A stretch of 5,434 nucleotides of DNA from Mycobacterium sp. GTDB lineage: Bacteria > Actinomycetota > Actinomycetes > Mycobacteriales > Mycobacteriaceae. Positions 1 to 5,045 of the stretch are shown one piece after another (the stretch's first letter is position 1; the number at the start of each line of letters is the position of its first letter). The DNA lies in assembly GCA_029256565.1 (NCBI GenBank), contig JAQSXQ010000221.1, forward strand, positions 1-5,434. The letters run 5' to 3'. The translations under genes were made by a program, and so were the position numbers. The notes beneath the pieces are model-generated. The model worked only from the letters and a program-made list of their open reading frames with translations, did no database searches and was not told the origin of the DNA.

Positions 1-1
1 C

Positions 2-508
2 GGCGGCATCGACTACCTGGTGAACAACGCGGCGATCTTCGGCGGGATGAAGCTCGACTTCCTGATCACCGTCGACTGGGACTACTACAAGAAGTTCATG
101 AGCGTGAACATGGACGGCGCGCTGGTGTGCACGCGCGCGGTGTACCGCAAGATGGCCAAGCGCGGCGGCGGGGCGATCGTCAACCAGTCGTCCACGGCGG
201 CGTGGCTGTACTCGAACTTCTACGGACTGGCCAAGGTCGGCATCAACGGTCTGACCCAGCAGCTCGCCACCGAGTTGGGCGGGCAGAACATCCGCGTGAA
301 CGCGATCGCGCCGGGGCCCATCGACACCGAGGCCAACCGGACCACCACGCCGCAGGAGATGGTCGCCGACATCGTGAAGGGAATTCCCCTGTCGCGCATG
401 GGCGAGGTCGACGACCTGACCGGCATGTGCCTGTTCCTGCTGTCGGATCAGGCCAAGTGGGTCACCGGTCAGATCTTCAACGTCGACGGCGGACAGATCA
501 TCAGATGA
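2..508 (+). CDS. Short-chain dehydrogenase/reductase (SDR), 5'-truncated by window edge
   Basis: NAD(P)-dependent oxidoreductase of the classical SDR fold, expected to interconvert an alcohol and a ketone in the cytosol. The reading frame is open from base 2, so 168 residues are visible and the N-terminal TGxxxGIG nucleotide-binding motif lies upstream of the window. Visible motifs are the NNAA signature (visible residues 8-11), the serine region NQSS (61-64), the catalytic pair Y74-G-L-A-K78, and the RVNAIAPGPIDTE segment (98-110) that follows the active site. The C-terminus GQIFNVDGGQIIR is typical of the family. The GTG at base 20 falls inside the NNAA region and is not a start. The second Ser of the SS pair is only 10 residues before the Tyr, against about 13 in many classical SDRs, so the active-site loop is short. 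The protein resembles my recollection of M. tuberculosis Rv0769. Its stop overlaps the next start (ATGA), which indicates an operon. The substrate is unknown. Confidence 0.93.
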   Translation, partial: GGIDYLVNNAAIFGGMKLDFLITVDWDYYKKFMSVNMDGALVCTRAVYRKMAKRGGGAIVNQSSTAAWLYSNFYGLAKVGINGLTQQLATELGGQNIRVNAIAPGPIDTEANRTTTPQEMVADIVKGIPLSRMGEVDDLTGMCLFLLSDQAKWVTGQIFNVDGGQIIR

Positions 509-1374
509 GCGCCGAGCTGAAGCTGGGGTACATCGGCTTGGGCAACCAGGGGGCGCCGATGGCCAAGCGCCTCGTCGGATGGCCGGGCGGACTGACGGTG
601 TTCGACGTGCGCACCGAGGCGATGACGCCGCTGGCCGAGCTGGGGGCCTCCCTCGCCGACAGCGTCGCCGACGTCGCCAAGGCCGACGTCATCAGCGTCA
701 CCGTGCTCACCGACCAGCAGGTGCGCGACGTCGTCGACCAGCTTGCGGCACATGCGCAGCCCGGGACCGTCATCGCGATCCACTCCACGATCGAGCCCGG
801 CACCGCCGGTGAGTTGGCCGAGGCGTTGCGACCCAAGGGCATCCACATCGTCGATGCGCCGGTCAGCGGTGGCGCCGGCGCGGCGGACAAGGGCGAACTC
901 GCGGTCATGGTCGGTGCCGACGACGAGGCCTACGACCTCGTCAAGCCGGTGTTCAAGCAGTGGGCCTCGATGGTGGTCCGCGCTGGGGAGCCGGGTGCGG
1001 GGACCCGGATGAAGCTCGCCCGCAACATGCTGACCTTCATCGGCTTCGCGGCCGCGTGCGAGGCGTCCAAGCTGGCCGAAGCGGCGGGCATCGACCTGCA
1101 GAAGCTCGGTCGGGTGGTCAGGCACAGTGACGCCCAGAGCGGTGGGCCCGGCGCGATCATGGTTCGCGACGACACCAAACCCCTTGGGCCCGATCACTTC
1201 GTCTACGACATGTTCGTCCACACCCGCGGTCTGGCCGAGAAGGACCTGAAGTTGGCGCTCGGACTCGGCGAGGCCACCGGGGTCGACCTGCCGCTGGCCG
1301 AGATCGCACTGCAGAACCTGGCCGCTGGACTCGGCGTGCCGCATACGACTTCCGCGCACGAGGATGAGGGGTAG
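505..1374 (+). CDS. NAD(P)-dependent beta-hydroxyacid dehydrogenase (3-hydroxyisobutyrate dehydrogenase family)
   Basis: A 289-residue cytosolic enzyme, the usual family length, predicted to oxidise a beta-hydroxyacid or reduce the matching semialdehyde. The Rossmann motif GLGNQG is at residues 11-16. The substrate-binding motif DAPVSGGAGAADKG (117-130) follows. The helix GAGTRMKLARNML (164-176) carries the catalytic Lys170 and the conserved Asn174, and EKDLKLAL (245-252) matches the family KDLxLA motif. Every diagnostic residue I looked for is present, so it should be active. The ATG at 505 overlaps the TGA of the SDR gene by four bases, and only a weak purine stretch (GGCGGA, 488-493) precedes it, so translation is probably coupled. 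It resembles Rv0770 of M. tuberculosis in both sequence and neighbours. True 3-hydroxyisobutyrate (valine) activity is not implied: this superfamily also includes tartronate semialdehyde, 6-phosphogluconate-like and imine reductases. The context favours a degradation pathway. Confidence 0.92.
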   Translation: MSAELKLGYIGLGNQGAPMAKRLVGWPGGLTVFDVRTEAMTPLAELGASLADSVADVAKADVISVTVLTDQQVRDVVDQLAAHAQPGTVIAIHSTIEPGTAGELAEALRPKGIHIVDAPVSGGAGAADKGELAVMVGADDEAYDLVKPVFKQWASMVVRAGEPGAGTRMKLARNMLTFIGFAAACEASKLAEAAGIDLQKLGRVVRHSDAQSGGPGAIMVRDDTKPLGPDHFVYDMFVHTRGLAEKDLKLALGLGEATGVDLPLAEIALQNLAAGLGVPHTTSAHEDEG

Positions 1375-1376
1375 CG

Positions 1377-1829
1377 ATGGACGAGCTTCGCAAGAAGGGC
1401 CTCGAGAAGATGAACGAGGTCTACGGCTGGGACATGCCGGACATGCCCGGCGACTACTTCGCGCTGACGGCCGACCATCTGTTCGGCACCATCTGGACCA
1501 GGCCGGGGCTGTCGATGCGCGAGAAGCGGATGATGACGCTCACGTGCGTGACGGCCCTGGGCATTCCGGATTTGGCCGAGATTCAGGTCAACGCCGCGCT
1601 GCACAACGAGGAACTCACCGTCGAGGAACTCAAGGAGATGGCGATCTTCCTGACCCACTACCTCGGCTTCCCGTTGGGCTCGAAACTCGACGGCGTGGTG
1701 ACCAAGGTTGCGGCCAAGCGCAAGAAGGATGCCGAGAAGGCCGCAGGCGAGGGCTCGGCGGAGGACAAGCGGGCGAACGTCAACGCCGCGTTGAAGATGC
1801 ACTCGGGAAGCAAGATCGATGACGAGTAG
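1377..1829 (+). CDS. Carboxymuconolactone decarboxylase (CMD)-family small protein with charged C-terminal tail
   Basis: A 150-residue all-helical protein with the CMD/AhpD-like core at about residues 25-105. The key stretch is LAEIQVNAALHNEELTVEEL (66-85) followed by the family-typical H-Y-L-G-F-P (94-99). Only one cysteine is present (C57), so the CxxC thiol pair of AhpD peroxidases is absent and peroxidase activity is unlikely. In the region where true 4-carboxymuconolactone decarboxylases usually have a His (E-x-x-x-H), this protein reads E-I-Q-V-N. The decarboxylase activity implied by the family name is therefore also doubtful. Residues 110-150 form a Lys/Glu-rich, probably flexible tail ending in an ANVNAALKMHSG-type segment. 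The ATG at 1377 is two bases after the previous stop, with a strong GAGGGG ribosome site (1366-1371) five bases upstream. It resembles Rv0771 of M. tuberculosis. The reaction is unknown, and the operon position suggests a role with the two dehydrogenases. Confidence 0.88.
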   Translation: MDELRKKGLEKMNEVYGWDMPDMPGDYFALTADHLFGTIWTRPGLSMREKRMMTLTCVTALGIPDLAEIQVNAALHNEELTVEELKEMAIFLTHYLGFPLGSKLDGVVTKVAAKRKKDAEKAAGEGSAEDKRANVNAALKMHSGSKIDDE

Positions 1830-3045
1830 GTACGCCGCGCTGTCGCGCGAGGAACTGGCCACCCTGGTACCCGAGCTGCTGCTGATCGGTCAGCTGATCG
1901 ACCGCTCCGGCATGGCGCACTGCATCAGCGCGTGGGGCCGCGACGAGATGCTGCAGATCGCCATCGAGGAGTGGGCCGCGTCCAGTCCGCTGTACACGAG
2001 GCGGATGCAGAAGGCGCTCAAGTACGAGGGCGTCGACATCTTCACGCTGTTCAAGGGTCTGCAGCTCGACATCGGGGCGCCGCCGCAGTTCATGGACTTC
2101 CGCTACACCGTGCACGACAGGTGGCACGGGGAGTTCCACCTCGACCACTGCGGGGCTCTGCTCGACGTGGAGCCGATGGGCGAGGACTACGTGCACGGCA
2201 TGTGCCACGACATCGAGGACCCGACGTTCGACGCCACGGCGCTGGCCACCAACCGGAAGGCCCAGGTCCGTCCGATCCACCGGCCACCCCGCGTGCCGTC
2301 CGGCCGGACGCCGCACTGCGCCTGGACGGTCATCATCGACGAGTCGTACCCGGAAGTGCCGTTCATTCCGGCGATGGACGTCGTCGCAGCCAGCCATGCA
2401 CACGCCTGCGAACTCGATCCGATCGATCCGAACGACGAGGGGGCGGCCGACTACTCCGGCGAGCTGCTGGCCGACGTCGACTTCGGTGCGTTCTCGCACT
2501 CGGCGCTGGTACGCATCGCCGACGAGGTGTGCCTCCAGATGCACCTGCTGGTGCTGTCGTTCAGCCTGGCGGTGCGCAAGCGCGCCGGAAGTGATGCCGC
2601 ACTGGAGGAGTCGATCCGTTACAAGCAGCTGATCGGCATCGCCGGCGTCGCCGCCGAGCGCATCCATCGCGCCCTCGGACTGCCGGGTGGGGTCAAGGGT
2701 GCGCTGCGGGTGCTCGAGCTGCACCCGCTGCTCAACCCTGCGGCCTACGTGTCGGCCGACGTCGCCGCGGACTCGCTGCACGTGCGGAAGTCCCCGGCCT
2801 ACGAGGACGGCTCCTGGATCTCGCTGTGCTCACCCGTCGCCGACAAGCCGCTGCAGGCGATCGCCGCGGCGGTCGACCCTCACCTGCGGGCGGAACTGAC
2901 CGGCACGCAGTCGGATTGGACGGTGCGCTTCGTCGAGACCGACACTCCCGCGAAGGAGCTGGGCGAGGTCGCGGTCACCAAGTTCAGCGGCGGCGCGAGC
3001 TGGGTGTTCGAGGACCGCAAGTCGCTGCCGCTCACCGTGGTGTAG
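1819..3045 (+). CDS. Conserved-looking protein of unknown function, His/Cys-rich, 408 residues
   Basis: I do not recognise this family with confidence. The frame is uniformly high-GC and continuous with the operon. The ATG at 1819 lies inside the end of the CMD-family gene (11-nt overlap), and GGGAAG (1805-1810) sits eight bases upstream as a ribosome site. No signal peptide or clear membrane segment is visible, so the protein is probably cytosolic. A helical N-terminal part (about 1-85) is followed by a Cys/His/Asp-rich centre: FHLDHC (106-111) and MCHDIEDP (128-135), then H154, H166-C167, and H193-A-H-A-C197. These could bind a metal or line an active site. A second helical region (about 225-305) has Leu-rich stretches, and the last 80 residues look mixed alpha/beta. 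The spacing of the FHLDHC and CHDIED blocks vaguely recalls ATC-hydrolase-like (L-2-amino-thiazoline-4-carboxylate hydrolase) proteins, but this is only a weak impression. By position it is the last gene of the dehydrogenase operon. Its 3' end overlaps the convergent TetR gene by 14 nt. Confidence 0.85.
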   Translation: MTSRYAALSREELATLVPELLLIGQLIDRSGMAHCISAWGRDEMLQIAIEEWAASSPLYTRRMQKALKYEGVDIFTLFKGLQLDIGAPPQFMDFRYTVHDRWHGEFHLDHCGALLDVEPMGEDYVHGMCHDIEDPTFDATALATNRKAQVRPIHRPPRVPSGRTPHCAWTVIIDESYPEVPFIPAMDVVAASHAHACELDPIDPNDEGAADYSGELLADVDFGAFSHSALVRIADEVCLQMHLLVLSFSLAVRKRAGSDAALEESIRYKQLIGIAGVAAERIHRALGLPGGVKGALRVLELHPLLNPAAYVSADVAADSLHVRKSPAYEDGSWISLCSPVADKPLQAIAAAVDPHLRAELTGTQSDWTVRFVETDTPAKELGEVAVTKFSGGASWVFEDRKSLPLTVV

Positions 3046-3640
3046 CGGGCGGGACGATGGCCCCGGCCACCCACCGACGCAGGTAGTCGCGCAGCACCTG
3101 ACCGGTGCGCGGCGGTCGGCCCGGGTCGATCACGAACGACTGGATGATCCGCAGCAGGTGCTCGGCCAGTTCGTCGAGTTCGGCATCGGTGAAACCGTGT
3201 GCGGCCCAGTCGACGTCGAAGCGGCGAACCATGGCGTTCGCGAACTGCAACGCCACGTCGGAGGTCACCGACTCGGTGTGTGCGTTCGGTCGGCCAGGCG
3301 CCACCAAGAGCCCGATGTGCTTGTCCTTGGGCAGCCACTCGAGCGCGGTGGCGACGGCCTCGGTCACCGCGTCGACGGGGTCGTTGATGCCGCGGACGTG
3401 GTCGGCGACCCGTTCGAGGAAGTCGTCGGCGGCGTGCACCGCTGCGGCCACGAGGAGCGCGTCGGTACTGGGGAAGTAGCGGTACACCGTCTGGCGGGTG
3501 ACGCCGAGCGTGCGGGCCACGTCGGCGATGGAGATCTCGGCGCCGCGCTCGTCGATCGCCTTGCCGGCGGCCGCGAGGATCCGAGCGACGGCCTCGTCGT
3601 CGCTTGCCGGGGCAGATCCCGACCAGCCGTGGGTTCGCAC
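3032..3640 (-). CDS. TetR-family transcriptional regulator
   Basis: A 202-residue one-component repressor-type regulator. The N-terminal DNA-binding domain (about residues 14-62) contains the helix-turn-helix ISIADVARTLGVTRQTVYRY (36-55), followed by F-P-S-T-D-A-L as in typical TetR proteins. Residues 65-200 form the helical ligand-binding and dimerisation domain, which is not conserved enough to name a ligand. The GTG at 3640 is chosen because it is the first start after the P450 stop and gives a normal family length. A longer frame runs upstream to 3712, but it would enter the P450 gene and add about 24 non-family residues. The gene lies 26 nt downstream of the P450 gene on the same strand, so co-transcription is likely, although a TACCAT hexamer exactly 6 nt before the GTG could also give a leaderless transcript. 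It probably controls the P450 and perhaps its own gene (inference). It overlaps the convergent unknown gene by 14 nt at the 3' end. Confidence 0.9.
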   Translation of the reverse strand: MRTHGWSGSAPASDDEAVARILAAAGKAIDERGAEISIADVARTLGVTRQTVYRYFPSTDALLVAAAVHAADDFLERVADHVRGINDPVDAVTEAVATALEWLPKDKHIGLLVAPGRPNAHTESVTSDVALQFANAMVRRFDVDWAAHGFTDAELDELAEHLLRIIQSFVIDPGRPPRTGQVLRDYLRRWVAGAIVPPATPR

Positions 3641-3657
3641 GGGCGAATGGTACCCGT
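3639..3657 (-). promoter_or_regulatory. Possible leaderless promoter and dyad at the TetR start
   Basis: On the minus strand TACCAT (3652-3647) fits the mycobacterial -10 pattern TANNNT. It is followed by exactly six bases and then the GTG start, the geometry of leaderless mycobacterial genes. No convincing purine-rich ribosome site precedes the GTG. The -10 is enclosed by a perfect inverted repeat, ACGGG (3639-3643) and CCCGT (3653-3657), with nine bases between the arms; the left arm overlaps the start codon. An autoregulatory operator is conceivable. The arms are short and GC-rich, so chance cannot be excluded. Confidence 0.4.
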
Positions 3658-3666
3658 AAGGCCTGA

Positions 3667-4905
3667 TCAGCCCCCGTAGGAGACGGGCAACTCCTTGACG
3701 CCGTTGATCCACCCGGACCGCAGCCGCTGTGGCTCAGCGAGTTTCGAGATGTCGGGAATCTGAGCGGCGATCTCGTCGAAGATCAGCTTGATCTCCATGC
3801 GGGCGAGGTTGGCGCCGATGCAGTAGTGCGCCCCGTTGCCGCCGAACGCGAGGTGCGGGTTGGGGTTGCGGGTGACGTCGAACTCGAAGGGCCGGTCGAA
3901 CACGTCTTCGTCGAAGTTGGCCGAGCTGTAGAACAAGCCCACGCGCTGACCGGCCCGGACCGTCACTCCGCTGAGTTCGACGTCGGCCGTGGCGGTGCGC
4001 TGGAAGCAGTGCACCGGGGTGGCCCACCGGATGATCTCGTCGACGGCGGTATCCGGCCGTTCGCGCTTGAACAGCTCCCACTGGTCGGGGTTGTCGAAGA
4101 ACGCGTTCATGCCGTGGGTCATCGCGTTGCGGGTGGTCTCGTTGCCCGCGACGGCGAGCAGGATCACGAAGAACGCGAACTCGACGTCGCCGAGCGATTC
4201 GCCGTCCACGTCGGCCTGGATGAGGCGGGTGACGATGTCGTCGGCCGGACAGCGACGCCGCTCCTCGGCCATCGTGTAGGCGTAACCCATCAGTTCGGCG
4301 TTGGCGGTCGTCGGATCGGAGTCGAAGTCCGGATCGTCGGTGTTCATGATGCTGTTGGTCCAGTGGAACAGCCGCTCCCGGTCCCCCTCGGGCACGCCGA
4401 TCAGGTCGGCGATGGCCTGCAGCGGCAGCTTGGTGGCAACGTCGCCGACGAAGTCGCCGCTGCCCTTCTCGGCGGCGGCCGCGACGATCTCGCGGGCGGC
4501 CACGGCGAGCTTCTCCTCGAGCGCCTTCACCGCGCGGGGGGTGAACAACCGGGACACGATCTTGCGCAGACGGGTGTGCTCGGGTGCGTCGTGGTTGATC
4601 AGCAGCGCCTTGGTCAGGTCGAGTTGCTCGCTGGTCACGCCCTCCGGCAGCCGCATCACCGCGCCCTTGCGGTTGGTCGACCAGAGGTCGCCGTTCTTGG
4701 AGATCGACTTGATGTCCTCGTGCTTGCTGATCACCCAGTAACCGCCGTCGTCGAAGATCGACTCGGTCTGGGCGTTCCACCAGACCGGCGCGGTCTTGCG
4801 CAGTTCGGCGAACTCGGTCACCGGGATGCCCTTGAGGAGGACGTCGGGGTCGGTGAAGTCATACCCGTCTGGAATGAAGGGGCAGGCGTTCTGCGTGGTC
4901 GTCAT
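3667..4905 (-). CDS. Cytochrome P450, CYP125-like (putative steroid side-chain hydroxylase)
   Basis: A 412-residue soluble bacterial P450 of normal length. The C-helix motif is HDAPEHTRLRK (105-115). The I-helix oxygen-activation motif is AGNETT (253-258). The K-helix E290-I-I-R293 is intact, and the haem loop FGGNGAHYCIG (354-364) supplies the thiolate ligand Cys362. Sequence along the whole length, including DGYDFTDP (13-20), ADLIGVP and HWTN, the I-helix and SANFDEDVF, closely follows my recollection of CYP125A1. That enzyme oxidises the terminal C26/27 methyl of cholesterol or cholestenone to alcohol and acid in mycobacteria. Which CYP125 subfamily this is, and whether sterol is its substrate, cannot be settled here. 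Electrons must come from a ferredoxin and reductase encoded elsewhere. The ATG at 4905 is preferred because AAGGA (4918-4914) lies eight bases upstream and the protein then starts like CYP125. An in-frame GTG at 4977 would translate the upstream repeat. The TetR gene follows 26 nt downstream. Confidence 0.95.
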   Translation of the reverse strand: MTTTQNACPFIPDGYDFTDPDVLLKGIPVTEFAELRKTAPVWWNAQTESIFDDGGYWVISKHEDIKSISKNGDLWSTNRKGAVMRLPEGVTSEQLDLTKALLINHDAPEHTRLRKIVSRLFTPRAVKALEEKLAVAAREIVAAAAEKGSGDFVGDVATKLPLQAIADLIGVPEGDRERLFHWTNSIMNTDDPDFDSDPTTANAELMGYAYTMAEERRRCPADDIVTRLIQADVDGESLGDVEFAFFVILLAVAGNETTRNAMTHGMNAFFDNPDQWELFKRERPDTAVDEIIRWATPVHCFQRTATADVELSGVTVRAGQRVGLFYSSANFDEDVFDRPFEFDVTRNPNPHLAFGGNGAHYCIGANLARMEIKLIFDEIAAQIPDISKLAEPQRLRSGWINGVKELPVSYGG

Positions 4906-4908
4906 GAT

Positions 4909-4920
4909 CGAAGTCCTTCG
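4909..4920 (-). promoter_or_regulatory. Ribosome-binding site of the P450 gene, inside a small inverted repeat
   Basis: The minus strand reads CGAAGGACTTCG, a perfect 12-base inverted repeat containing the Shine-Dalgarno core AAGGA (4918-4914), eight bases before the ATG at 4905. In RNA, the likeliest hairpin has a four-pair CGAA/UUCG stem with GGAC in the loop. The site is strong enough to decide the start. A regulatory role for the hairpin is only possible. Confidence 0.55.
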
Positions 4921-5000
4921 TGTGACGTGCGGCACTATTGCCGTCGACCATACACCGCTTCGTGTGACGTGCGGCACTCTTGTCGTCGACCATACACCGC
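4917..5000. repeat. Two tandem 42-bp repeats upstream of the P450 gene
   Basis: Copy 1 spans 4917-4958 and copy 2 spans 4959-5000. They are directly adjacent and differ at two positions only (A4937/C4979 and C4941/T4983). A few bases of a possible third copy follow at 5001-5005 (ATCGT against TTCGT). Each copy contains TGTGA-N6-GCACT (4921-4936 and 4963-4978), a GTCGAC palindrome and the motif CATACAC (4949-4955 and 4991-4997). On the minus strand each copy presents TATGGT (4952-4947 and 4994-4989), which fits the TANNNT -10 pattern toward the P450 gene, though no good -35 is seen. The period of 42 bp equals about four helical turns, so both copies face the same side of the DNA. A duplicated regulator site or promoter is the likeliest meaning, but a recent neutral duplication is also possible. 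Confidence 0.85.
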
Positions 5001-5015
5001 ATCGTCAAGTGTATG
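4991..5015. promoter_or_regulatory. Inverted repeat CATACAC-N11-GTGTATG, candidate operator
   Basis: A perfect 7-bp dyad: CATACAC at 4991-4997 and GTGTATG at 5009-5015, with 11 bases between. The left arm is the end of tandem repeat copy 2; the right arm is outside the repeat. The same CATACAC arm recurs in copy 1 (4949-4955) without a partner. TTGACG, a -35-like hexamer read toward the P450 gene, lies in the spacer (5008-5003). It lies between the two divergent genes, where a TetR-type repressor could act. Which protein binds, if any, is inference. Confidence 0.4.
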
Positions 5016-5031
5016 CCCAGGCGCGAGGGTC

Positions 5032-5045
5032 TAGGGTTGTCAACC
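5032..5045 (+). promoter_or_regulatory. Start-proximal signals of purD: TAGGGT and GGTTGTCAACC dyad
   Basis: TAGGGT (5032-5037) fits the mycobacterial TANNNT -10 and ends eight bases before the purD GTG, so a leaderless or nearly leaderless transcript is possible. The overlapping AGGG (5033-5036), nine bases before the GTG, could instead be a weak Shine-Dalgarno sequence; the two readings cannot be separated here. GGTTG-T-CAACC (5035-5045) is a perfect inverted repeat touching the start codon. No clear -35 was found. Confidence 0.35.

Noticed and set aside
20..508. GTG at base 20 as the start of a short SDR gene
   Set aside because: It lies inside the conserved LVNNAA strand, and the frame stays open to base 2. 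The gene simply begins before the window.
1780..2781. A minus-strand open frame of about 330 codons opposite the unknown gene
   Set aside because: Its product is Arg/Val/His-rich and lacks recognisable motifs. The plus-strand frame has a ribosome site, operon overlap and natural composition.
3641..3712. N-terminally extended TetR protein starting at 3712
   Set aside because: The extension lies within the P450 C-terminal coding region and in the gap, and it adds residues unlike TetR N-termini. GTG 3640 gives a normal length.
4903..4977. Longer P450 start at GTG 4977 adding 24 residues
   Set aside because: The extra residues would translate the tandem repeat and do not resemble CYP125 N-termini. 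The ATG at 4905 has a good ribosome site at proper spacing.
4917..5000. Possible CRISPR repeat pair
   Set aside because: The copies are directly adjacent with no spacer, only two exist, and no cas gene is near.
3826..5034. A long plus-strand open frame of about 400 codons opposite the P450 gene
   Set aside because: It mirrors the codon phase of the P450 gene, its translation is low-complexity (Val/Gly/Asp/Arg-rich) without motifs, and it runs through the promoter repeats. It is a high-GC antisense shadow.
4906..5045. KstR operator (AACnnGTT core) expected near a cholesterol-type CYP125
   Set aside because: No AACnnGTT core was found in the intergenic region. GTTGTCAAC near 5036-5044 has the half-sites in the opposite order and spacing. 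Control by KstR is not supported by sequence.
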